Shown: positions 1 through 10,600 of the stretch, piece after piece | Numbering within the stretch: position 1 is the first letter of the stretch | How the letters are laid out: every line of letters begins with the position of its first letter | From: Chaunax sp. Z400 | Taxonomy: Eukaryota; Chordata; Actinopteri; Lophiiformes; Chaunacidae | Length of the DNA: 64,000 nucleotides | Assembly: GCA_037577475.1 (NCBI GenBank) | Contig: CM075201.1 | Span: 12,443,501 to 12,507,500 of the forward strand | Reading direction: 5' to 3' | Position numbers and translations under genes: made by a program | Notes under the pieces: generated by a model | The model's input: the letters and a program-made list of their open reading frames with translations, nothing else | What the model was told of the DNA's origin: nothing | The model's database searches: none

Positions 1-1
1 G

Positions 2-280
2 TCTAGCGGCTCTGGCCCACCAGGCAGAGTAAGTGCAGCCAGCTTAGCCAGCAGTGTGACTGTAGTTATTGGCAAAGGACAAAAAGAAAGAAGAATTTAC
101 CAATGCCAGTACTGTGACTATAGCACAGGAGATGCTTCGGGTTTCAAGCGACACGTGATTTCCATTCACACAAAAGACTATCCGCATCGCTGCGAGATCT
201 GTTCAAAAGGCTTCCGACGACCATCGGAGAAGAACCAGCATATCATGCGCCACCACAAGGACGTGGTGCAGGCAGAGTGA
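2..280 (+). CDS. zfx: ZFX/ZFY-type zinc-finger transcription factor, C-terminal end (partial)
   Basis: This is the 3' end of a gene that begins outside the window. The open frame from base 2 ends at a TGA at 278-280. The last 60 residues hold two C2H2 fingers: YQCQYC followed by FKRHVISIH, then HRCEIC followed by EKNQHIMRHH. The stretch HVISIHTKDYPHRCE and the tail RRPSEKNQHIMRHHK are hallmarks of the ZFX/ZFY/ZNF711 family, sequence-specific nuclear transcription activators. Linkage to pdha1, map7d2 and pcyt1b (all human Xp22) favours zfx over znf711. Oddly, the 30 or so residues before the penultimate finger are Ser/Gly/Ala-rich and are not a finger, whereas family members I know carry another finger there. 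Part of bases 2-60 may therefore be intron, for instance with an acceptor after one of the CAGs at 33-52. Family certain, exact paralogue likely. Confidence 0.8.
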   Translation, partial: SSGSGPPGRVSAASLASSVTVVIGKGQKERRIYQCQYCDYSTGDASGFKRHVISIHTKDYPHRCEICSKGFRRPSEKNQHIMRHHKDVVQAE

Positions 281-1770
281 CTCTGACCGAGCCAAATACT
301 GTGCCACAACGAACGAACAATGTTGAAGCAACCATCACACCCCAATCACTACACCCTCAGCACAGCACCATTCACGTTGAAATAATCCTAACTATGTGTG
401 TGCTGCACTTGGTCCGATCTGTTTTGGTCTTTTTTGATCCTCAGTCACATGTTTGTTCAGAAATGTATACACATGTACATAACGTTAATGCTTTGTCAGA
501 GTTAGCAACAGAACCTCTCCGTAGACTTGCACTTTAAACTGCATGTCCCCTCCTGGTGACAGTGTGCATGGCAGATAGTGCAGATGTCTCTTTGTAGATA
601 TGCATTTTTAATTTTGCAGGCAGCAATCAGTTGTCACAAAGGCCCCAATTATCTATCTCAAAAATGAATTGTAATTTCCAGAAAGTCCGCGTCATTTAGT
701 TAAAAATGTACTTTACTCTGTTGTTTGAATGAACAGCCTGTTCCCAATAGCACTTGCAATCCTGGCCAAAAAAAACCAACCAAACTATGATGATGAATGC
801 TGTAAGCAAGGTGCGTGTGTGTGATTGACAAAAGCATCTGTTGCTCTTCCTGGTGCTCTGACCTCACCACTCTGTAAAATAGTGAATTGTGTTGTGTAAA
901 CACAAACCACAAGGCTGGCTGTGTACAGTCTTTCTCACGAGGCAGTGAATTAAGGTTCACATGCAACTATATCACCATGCCATCATTACCCCGTAGCTTG
1001 ATTGGCATACACCTGTCCAATATTAAAGCTCCAAGGGAGTAGGTGTACTGTTAGTTGTTAAGAACTAGCGCCCAGAGCATGACTGACAGTGTTTTTAGTC
1101 CTGCAATGCTACCTGAGGGGTGAATTGCCACGTTTGAAAAAAAAACAAAAAAAAAGCCAATTTTGTGATGAGGAAAATGTGTCTTTCAACATCATCATGA
1201 CAAGTTGTTCAGACAGATGGTTTGTTTTTCTATGAACAAATATGTTTTTCATATGAATTAACACGATGCCCTTTCAATCTTAGAAACAACATAATGTGTT
1301 AGTGTCAGTGAGACACTGGTTATAGAAGACAACCACATCAGCATCCTAATGAAACTGTCTGGTCTAAGTAGGAATCACACAGTGTACCTGCTGCTGTTAT
1401 GAATCTATGGATTGAACTTTTTGTTTCGCCCACACACTGATGTACTTTTACCAGTAGAAAGGGAAACTGTCCTTTTTAGATGCTACTCCAGAAGACAGGT
1501 TCTGGTGGTGTACTTGTACTTTGGCTTTTTACATTTTTGTTATCACCAGTGATTACTTCTGTTTTTATATTTATTTCATTTACAAGTTGTTGTATAGTTA
1601 AGTGTAACTAGACTTCTATGGGACGTAAATTATTGTTTTGTATACAATCTGTACAAAGCGTGTAGATGTAAACACTTGATAAAAAGGAAATCAACTGTGT
1701 TGTTATGGATGTACCTCAACGTATTTGTTAAAAAAAGCTAATAAAAGCAAAGTATTTTACCTGTTTGTGT
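281..1770 (+). other. 3' UTR of the zfx-type gene
   Basis: About 1.5 kb of non-coding, AT-rich sequence after the stop codon. AATAAA at 1740-1745 is the likely polyadenylation signal. No long frame or RNA gene was recognised here. Confidence 0.6.
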
Positions 1771-1805
1771 CTTTTATTTGCCATTGTTACTCTTCTTGCT
1801 GAAGA

Positions 1806-2288
1806 ATGTGCTGTTTGCTCATTGTTTCGACACTGATTGAGTTTCCTGGTGCAGAATGGTCCGTGTTTACAGATCTTGATTTCTCTGTGCCCACCTTAAA
1901 TCTGACTTTAAAGGTGTCCAAAGGAGTTTTCATTTCAAACAGAAGCTGTGATTACATTCACTGTTACTCATCAATCATCATGCATTGTGTGACAAATGTG
2001 TTGAATCTTCCTCAAAAGACATTCGGAAAGCTGATGTCTAAGTTTGAAACCTACAGAATATTCATATTTTCTAGCATGCAGTCTTTTCTGCTCTTGTGGG
2101 CTGCATTTATTGGCGCATTACTTCTATCGATGGATAAGTTGAACGATGCAAATCCCTTAACAGAAATGTGTATCGCATCACACACACCCATCCGTATTCT
2201 GATGGAACAATTTCATAGCGCTACAATGGGTCTAAAAATCCACAGGGATTTAGGAGGCATTAGGAGCTGGTCTGAAAGAGCAGAATAA
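1806..2288 (+). other. Unassigned 160-codon open frame between convergent genes
   Basis: An ATG-initiated frame of 160 codons lies between the zfx-type polyadenylation signal and the 3' end of the lipocalin on the other strand. It contains two hydrophobic stretches, near residues 1-12 and 90-107. I recognise no family, and no splice pattern or codon bias supports it. It is probably chance or 3'-flanking sequence, listed because it is the longest unexplained frame in the first 10 kb. Confidence 0.15.
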
Positions 2289-2373
2289 AAACATCTTTTT
2301 TTCTTTTTTTATTGTCTATTTGCAACCAACATTAAGATCTTCAGACAGCATCATTGACATGATGATTGGACAA

Positions 2374-4292
2374 CTAGGCAGGTGGGCACTCCGCTAATGA
2401 GGGGAGAAAAAAGCAATGAGATTAGAGCGTAACTTTTTTTTTTTTTACAGTAAACCTCTCCGTTTATATAAAACATACCATATTTAGGCAGGAGAGCAAT
2501 GTTTTCAGATTGGATGCCAGTCTTCAAGGAGAACTGCCTGAACTTCTCCAGCACGTCATCGCTGAGGTCCATGCGGCGGCCTGTCAAACCACATGAGATT
2601 AGTCTGATACAACACGCCTGCTGATCCCATTAATATGACTGTGTGAAGCATGGCTGATAATGACTTTACCATAAAGCTTGTTGACAACGGTGGGGGAGTC
2701 TCCATTGGTCGTAACAACGTGCATCAGGACGTACTCGTCATACTTCACATCAACCACGACCATGTCATTTTCATTCCCCAAGCCTGACGAAGGGAGGAGG
2801 GCAGAGCAGATCGTGTGACAGCAGAAATACTAAACGGTTTGTGAATATGTGTTCCTGTGTACTCACGCTGACTTGTGTATGAGAACTTTCCAGACACGTC
2901 AGTCTTCTTGGCCACGTTGTTCAGTCTCCAACAGGAGCCATCAGAGCTGCAAGGAAGCCATTGAAATATAATAAACTCAGCTGATTCAAAACCTCCTCTC
3001 TCTCCCAGTTCGTTCTCTCACTCACTTGAGACTGCTGTATGCTAGCCCCAGGTCCCCATCTGCTGTTGGGGTCAGCATAGTCGTGCCCATCTTCATATTG
3101 GCTTTGCGGGCAACAAACCACTGGGCATTACTGGCAAATCCGATCAGGTACCACTTCCCTGCCATCTTTGGGGACAAGCAAGACAAATAGCAGAAGTAAA
3201 ACAAAAGCGCTACACATACTTGTACTTACAGGTGCAAGCACTAGAAGATAAAGACTTTAACTGCACTGACAGCATGTCATTTTTAGTCAGCGGTGTTTAA
3301 ATACTTGAAAAAAGTGAAGTCAATCTTCATATTTCTGTGTATTGTTTATCACATCTGCAGAGGAGGTTATGTTTTCACCCATGTCCTTTTGTCTGTTGGA
3401 TTGTCAGCAGGATTATGCAAAAACTACCAAATGGATTTCAATGAAACTTGGTGGGAGAATCGGTCTTGGCCAGAATAGACCTCATTAAAATTCTGTTGTG
3501 TATCCAGGTAAAGGGGCAGATTTTCCCCCGCATTTTCTTTAATAGTGAGATGAGGTGTTTTTCTACACTTTCATAAAATTTCTCAGGGAATAATATATGG
3601 ATCTTGATAAGAAAAAAAGAATCAGGCATATTTATGGGGTTGGTATCTGTGAGTGTGTGCAATTTGGTGTGGATCTAAGTAAAAATCCAGATCCACCAGC
3701 TTTAAATGTTTGGCTGTTAAAAATCCACCAACCTTAAATTATGTTTAAAGTTTGAATTTGGATAAGGCTTGACTGAAGTAAAGGAGACTGTTGGGCCTTG
3801 GCGGAGGTATGCACTCTACTGAGTGCCATTCTACCTAGAAGTGTGATCCTCCAAAAGATTTTTACTCACAGTTGTCCTTTAGCGTTCATAAATGTAATGG
3901 TAAAAATTGATTCCTCTCATTTTTCCCCTGAATACTTTACTCCTTTGAAAAAATATAGCAAATACAAAACTTATTCAAATGCACAACTGTTTAAATGCAT
4001 TTTTTTAACGGGTAGGAAGTATAAACATGTCAGACAATGTCGATTACTACTTGCATTACTTATTTGGCATCTCATCAGACATCATGAAACAGCAAATCCC
4101 AGTTTTTGTGTGGGGGAGATTAACTAAATGAAACAGGCTCTAAAATCAATATTTACACAAAATAAAACTGATGACAGTTCTCCCAGTTGTGTGTCTTACC
4201 GCCTCTAAATTGAAGTCTGCCGGGGGTAGGAAATCAGAAGAGACCGCCAGGGAGCAGAGCACAGCTCCCAGAACCGTCAGCAGTAAAGTCAT
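2374..4292 (-). CDS. ptgds: Secreted lipocalin, prostaglandin-D2-synthase-like, lacking the catalytic cysteine
   Basis: Six exons on the minus strand: 4200-4292, 3026-3165, 2867-2946, 2670-2783, 2479-2580 and 2374-2393. They join in phase to 182 codons, the usual lipocalin length. Residues 1-18 are a signal peptide (MTLLLTVLGAVLCSLAVS). The lipocalin GxW motif is in MAGKWYLIGFASN, a Cys precedes Trp in GSCWRLNN, and the final short exon supplies the C-terminal Cys (AECPPA) for the conserved disulfide. The best resemblance I recognise is lipocalin-type prostaglandin D synthase, which carries small hydrophobic ligands. The position of its catalytic Cys (human Cys65, in a SMCKS context) is Gly here (KMGTT), so synthase activity is unlikely and ligand transport is the better guess. 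A minus-strand AATAAA lies at 2308-2313. The exact orthologue name is uncertain. Confidence 0.75.
3355..3838 (+). repeat. Old dispersed fish repeat inside lipocalin intron 1
   Basis: The segment starts with GGAGGTTATGTTTTCACCC and ends near CCTTGGCGGAGGTATGCACT, followed by CTACTGAGTGCC. I recognise these ends as those of a common dispersed repeat of fish genomes; its class is uncertain. A related end in inverse orientation occurs near 33010. No coding capacity is seen. Confidence 0.5.
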
Positions 4293-4427
4293 TGCTACTA
4301 GTCAGTCGCAGAAACGATGATGGTGAAATGTGCAGATGAAGACCTCGAGATCTGCTGCTGAAGCTGTGCATGACGAACCCTTTATATAGTGGAGAGTGTG
4401 ATTACCTTTTTTCCCTCCCTCCCAGCC

Positions 4428-4428
<1 letters not shown>

Positions 4429-4522
<94 letters not shown>

Positions 4523-4525
4523 ACA
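4429..4525. repeat. (CA)n microsatellite
   Basis: A run of CA dinucleotides of about 95 bp with one interruption near 4518. It lies about 140 bp upstream of the lipocalin start codon, so it sits in or next to that gene's promoter. Confidence 0.97.
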
Positions 4526-7500
4526 AACTCTGGAGCTGGGATGGGTTCAAACACGTGAAGCTCCAGACAAATAAACAGTTTCACAGCCACAAGGGAAGCT
4601 TTTAGCCCTGCCAGGGCACAATTCAATCAACTGTGTGAGAGAGCTGAATGCATGACAGGGGACAGGAAGCAGCGGGAACATGCCAAGAGACAACAACCTG
4701 AATAACAAACCGTATGTCTGTGACATACCAGTAGCTAGAGTTGGAGAGCAATGTATTTGATAGTGTAGTTTCATGTTTCAGCCTCCAGTTCATGAGTACA
4801 AGCTGTAAAAACATAGTAACCAAGAGTTGTAAACAAAACAATGGTTGCCCGCCAGCACTTTCTATCACAGAGACCACAGAATGAAATTCATCTGTCAGCA
4901 GTTGCGATAGTAAAACACAGCAACAACAAAAATGCTGTTGCTGATTGGATTCCTAATGCATGCATCAACATTTGATGAACTGAAATGCTTTCCTGGGAAA
5001 CTATAGTCTCTCTTTAATGGGCTAAAGTTTTAGAAATACTTAGCCCTCCTCATTTGTCTTCAAATGACATGAATTACTTTACAGATGTATGAAAATAATA
5101 ACCCAGTCTTATTTATGCTGTCAATCAGGACCAAACAAACCTACACGTCTGTTTAGCCTGCCTCCACAAAGTTTTGTGGAAATCAGTTTAGTAGTTTTTG
5201 TGTCGTTAGGGGGAAATGCCCTAATGTAAAAAAAACAAAAAACAGCCATAACACACCCCTCCAAAAGATTTGGTGGACAATCCAAACAACCAACAAACAA
5301 GTCTGCCAGATCCAAACTTATACTTGGATCCTCAGCAATTCTACATTTTCACATATAACCAGGCCAAACATTTTACTGCACAATGAATACTTAAGTAGGC
5401 CTGTATTTCGCTGATTATACATTCATGCTTTTACTTTGGAATCATAGTTTTGAGTATTTCTATAATGTGGCATTTGCACTTCACTTAAGCAAATTATCTG
5501 AAAACGTCTGAATACTAGTATTAAAAGGACAGCAAGATAAGAAAAGGCCGATCCAAGGTATTAAGCGACTGAAAAACTTCTCTTCGAGGTGGAAATTATG
5601 AACTTAATTATTCTTATGTGTCCCATGCTCTGAGAATAATACAGTGTGACATTATTGCAAGAAAATTCTGTAGTTCACACTGCAAAATGGACATAAAACT
5701 ATGTATCAGAACAAGTAGAATCTATGAGTGGACACTAAGCACAATATAATATTGTATTGTACTGTGCTTTGGTTTCTTTTCAGATGCAGATTATTCATAC
5801 AAAATATAATCAACAAATCAATGCTATTCTTATAGATTCACCTACACATTATATTACTGAATATATTATTCAGTCCAATGGGCCATTTTGTATTTCATGT
5901 ATGGTACTTCAAGTATATTTTGATGTTAATATTTATTTATTTGATAAACACACATCTTGAAATCAGTATTTTTTATAAGTAAGTAATGATTAAAGTACTT
6001 CTCCCAGCACTGCTCTGAACAGAAGAACAGTGATCTTAAAGAAATGATAGTTGAAACTATTTCCATCAGTTAGGCTGGTCTTAAACTCAAATCTTATCAA
6101 TTTGAAGCGGGTTGGTAACAAGGCTGAGCTCTTGACCTTCTGCAGGATCTAAGCTTCACTGCACAGATAAGAATCCAGGAGTGATGGGTGATGATTTGCA
6201 TATTAAGTTGGAAACTTACCAGTGAAGTGCAGGCAGATACACGCCATTGTACAAAAGAATCCCCTGGCCTACATACCTTGACTGTTTTACCAGGCATGAC
6301 TTTTGCTCAGAGGAAACATATGTAATGCAGTGTCAGAAACATATTTCATACTTGCACACTCATGAAACACTGCGGGTGTAGAAATCCACTTTGTACACAT
6401 TATCCAGTAATATAGAAATTCTCCCAACAAGTGCAGAAATTTTAAAATTCTTGACTAAATATTTAGATTTGCAAGATGCATTGATTTATTAAAGCATAAT
6501 GCAGGTTTATTCAACCTAAAAATTAAGGTTCTGTGTCAGACAGGTAATAGCTCTTTGGGGTGAAATTGGTTCAGTTGGTTAATTTTATTTCAGTGAAACT
6601 GCTCGACTGTTGCTTTCTAGCCATTTATCCACACCAGTTTATCGATACTCCTGTAAAATTCTTCCATCAGGCATCACCAACAGTTTATCCCTCCTTGTTT
6701 GTAATTGCAATCTGAATGATAAAATTTGAACACAGCATTATTCTTAAACGTGTGACTTTGGCACAGCGCCCAGAAAATTGATGAAGTCCGATAGATTAGA
6801 ACGATTCATAAGACTTAAAAAAAAAATATAGAATAGCTGAAAATTCTACATGTAACATCTTCGACAATTAGTAAGACTGTAAATCATTATAGAGAAGACG
6901 ACTGAATATTTTGATAACAGCTCATTGCCTGAAGCAGTCACAGTCTCTACGGCTGAGACATCTGTCCGCTGTGCTAAGGAACTGCACACACACACTATGT
7001 GCATACTGTACATATTGTACAGTCATGGACAGCGAGAGAAAAAAAATATTTAAATTTACTGAACTGGATTATATTTACTAAATAACGGAGTTAACCACAT
7101 ACTTGTAAAAAAAAAAAAAAAAAGACAGAATGAAAGTGTCTTAATAAATGTTAGTTCAGCATGAACCTTCAACATTTAATAAGATGAGTAGCTACCTATG
7201 TTCTAGACTGTAATACTACTGCATTACTACTGTGTTCTAGACTGTAGTAATGTAGTAATACTAGTCTAGAACACAGTAGTAATGTAGAAGTACTGTAGTA
7301 GTATATATAACTACAAAGTACTAGAAACGCCTGTCATTAAGGGGTTGAATGATTTTGAGACTGCAATAGTAAGCAAAAGAAGCATTTTGTACTGTATATG
7401 GAAATAACACTATCTATAATCTATTGCTTCGACCTGACTTTCAGCTATACTGAAATAATCTTTGATTTATATTGAGCATCTCGGTCATTGTGTTCTCTGC

Positions 7501-7663
7501 AGTGAAGCTTTACTGGAAAATAACATATTAGTAAAGTTACATTTAAAAATAACATGACTTGCCGACACGTAACCTGAATGATTTAGTTCTGGGTGCATTT
7601 CTTCATATCTTTATTAAAATGTTTCAGGTGTATATAGTTGGAGTAAGAAGGAGGTCATAAACT
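4526..7663. other. Intergenic region between the lipocalin and pdha1 copy A
   Basis: About 3.1 kb of AT-rich sequence without a recognisable gene. At 5119-5340 there is text typical of degraded fish dispersed repeats (GAAATCAGTTTAGTAGTTTT). A near-perfect inverted repeat lies at 7222-7284. A minus-strand AATAAA at 7610-7615 is a candidate polyadenylation signal for pdha1 copy A, only about 50 bp after its stop. Short open frames here look random. Confidence 0.5.
7222..7284. repeat. Perfect 22-bp inverted repeat with 19-bp loop
   Basis: Arm 7222-7243 is exactly complementary to 7263-7284. The arms contain TGTTCTAGACT and AGTCTAGAACA. The surrounding sequence is built from short TAGTAATG/TACTG blocks, so this may be a rearranged simple repeat or the core of a small mobile element. 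Confidence 0.9.
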
Positions 7664-10600
7664 TTAGCTAACAGACTTCAGCTTGGTCCATGGGTTTATG
7701 CCACGCACCTCCAGGGGTGGACTGTTACAGAAGATGTGGTTGCACAGGTCTTCCAGTGGGGGTTCAGGGTCTGTCATGGCGAGATCTGCAGCTTCTTCAA
7801 TGTCTTTGACAATTCCCACATCAATCTCCTACACCGGCCAGACACAGAGAAATGTTGTTAAATATACTTAATGAATAATTCAAACCATTTTTAATGCTTT
7901 TTCTTGACACTGTGTAATGATATAATGTCAGGAGAATTTGCTTCAATTTCCTCTTTTGTGCCCTCTAGCTTCAACCACAAATCTGTTTATCTTTATACAG
8001 TTTATCTCAGACTCTGTTGCTATTTAGTCTTTTGTTTCACTCCTCGGTTTAAAGCATTAAGAGGCTCATAGATTGAAAATAAGTTGCTACCTCAAGTTCC
8101 GCTACGCTGGTCAAGTTGGTGCTGAGCATGCGCTCCCTCAACATGGAGATAGGATCACTCTCTCTGCGGACGTCGTCAATCTCCTCCTGTGAGCGATAGC
8201 TGAGGTGGGACACATTGAAGCAGGCCTGTGAGTGACTTTTTTTATGTAACAGCTATTATAAATTCTAAGAGCTCAAATTTAATTACTGATGATAATCTTA
8301 GTCCCTATTTTAGTCCCTATTTTCATTTAGATTAAAATGTGTTTTAAATATAACATAAAAAATATAAAAAGATTATATTACTAAGTCTTTTTTGGTAACA
8401 CATTAAAGTAAGGATATATTAAATTAGTTACTGCACTAATAAGCAATAATTAATAGTCAATTAACAGTTAACTAAGTGTCTAGTAATCATTTACTAATAT
8501 GTTTGTAAACTAAGGCATTCATTTATATATTATTTACTACTTTGAAAAGGTTCTGTCTGCATCAGTTAACATAGTAATAATAAGTATTAATCAGAGTTAT
8601 TTTGTACAATAACAAGTATAGCAAATGTCTTTTTATTGTTTATTTTGCATTTATTATTAAATGTTAATTAACATTGGCTATCATAGAACATTAGTATATG
8701 ATGATTTATAAAGATGTGAATTAATATTTATGTCATGAAGTGACATGAATGCTATGAATGCTATAATAGTGAATTCTAAGTGATTAAACTATTATAGGCC
8801 CCTTATCTCCATCTGCTTAGCCCATGATTAAACATATCATGAGCCTATATCCCATCATGCACTGGGTAAAAGGCAAAGAAATTCACAGAGCACATTCTCT
8901 ATATGGACAATTTAGAGTGAACTCTCCCTGATTTGGATACCATTTACATACAATGGTTCTTGACTGAACCAAAGACTAATACTAAAATTTGTTCTTCATC
9001 ATCATCATCATCATCATCCTACTGAACCTCAAACAATATAACAGGACTCAGCAACATAACTTTGAAATGAGGAGTAACAGTGGCACATACAAATATAAAA
9101 CATGAGATCATATGGCCTTTTACCTCAGGTGGGCATCACCCTCTAAATGTCCAAAATAACGGTAAGTCTTCAGTTCCAGAATAATGGGACCCTGAGCACA
9201 AGTAGAGTTACAGTCCAAGAACAAGAGAGATAAAACAAATACATGACAGAAACTATTAAAATATATTTAAGTACTTTTACAATTATAAACAATTAACACG
9301 ATTCAAAAAGGAAAGCTGTTAGCTCACCTTCCCAGATCGGCAGTGATCAACTGCAAACCTGGTTGCCTCACGAACACACAGAACGTCCATCCCATTCACC
9401 TAAACACAAACCCATATGTTTACACCAAAAGGTATACATTTAGTATATTAGAAATCCCTGAAATGCATAGGAGATTACAGTCCTATAAGACTATAGTCAG
9501 GGCCATGTGTCAAGGTACATGTCTCCACTGTCTCTGCTGTAAGGCTAAGGGGGTGAGCTTACTAGTCAGAAGCTGGTGTGAATGTCAAAGACAGGGAAGT
9601 GATTAAGGGTCATTTACATCATGGCAGTTTCATTGGAGAACGAAAAACCTTTTGTTGCTTTTGTCCATCCGTTTACACAAGACCGGCATTTTCGGGGACT
9701 GAAAATGCAAACTTTTGCCCGTTTACCATTGGCGTGTAAAGAGGCAAGACGCAAATCCACTGAAAACGATGATGACACAGCCCCGCTTTGAGCATGCCTA
9801 TTACAGTTCCTGCCAGCCTTAATTGCGCACACAGACAGCAAACAGTGTAGCAGACTCTGATTAGTTTATTAAGGCTCCTCCAATGTAGATTTGCTGAATT
9901 GGGTCTTTGTTGGGGCACTATTGCATGATCTCTGTGTATGAAGGGCTAAACAGTCCCTCCACCAAGACAGGAAAATCTCCTGCAAAAGAAAGAACTGGAA
10001 ACAGTACCCTGAGACCAGGAATGGAGCCTCCTCTCTTGTAGAAGTCTGTGTGTCTTGCGGAAGCTCTCCACACTGGTGTACCTTTGCCATATCTGTTGTT
10101 TTCACAAACAAAAATGACAGGCAACTTCCAAAGAGCAGCCATGTTGAAGGTTTCAAAAACCTGACCCTGGAGTCAATATATGAGAGAAGAAGCTTTGTTT
10201 ACACTTAGTCAGTTTATACAGATATGTTAAGAGAACAGATCAGCTCAATGTGTACATTTAGAAACATGATGATTATATACCTGGTTGGCTGCACCATCAC
10301 CATAGACACACAAGACCACTTCGTTCTTGTTCTGATACTTACAAGCAAGAGCTACACCACCACCCATGGGAACCTCAGGAGAATCCAGGGATAAACAAAG
10401 ATGCATTAAATAATTTTTTTATTGTAAATCAAACGTGAAAACTCATGTGAAATCCAGCAATTTTCTGACTTCAACCAGAGCAGAAGTTAAGATATTGATT
10501 CAAAGCTGTATCGATATTGGCCATTCTTTCTAAAATGTCTCTTGCTAATCTCCTAATATAACAGAAGGGCAATGCTAATCACTGAAGCTGAAAAGATGTA

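Noticed and set aside
4302..4626. Long open frames of Thr-His or Cys-Val repeats on both strands
   Set aside because: They are translations of the (CA)n array and carry no coding evidence.
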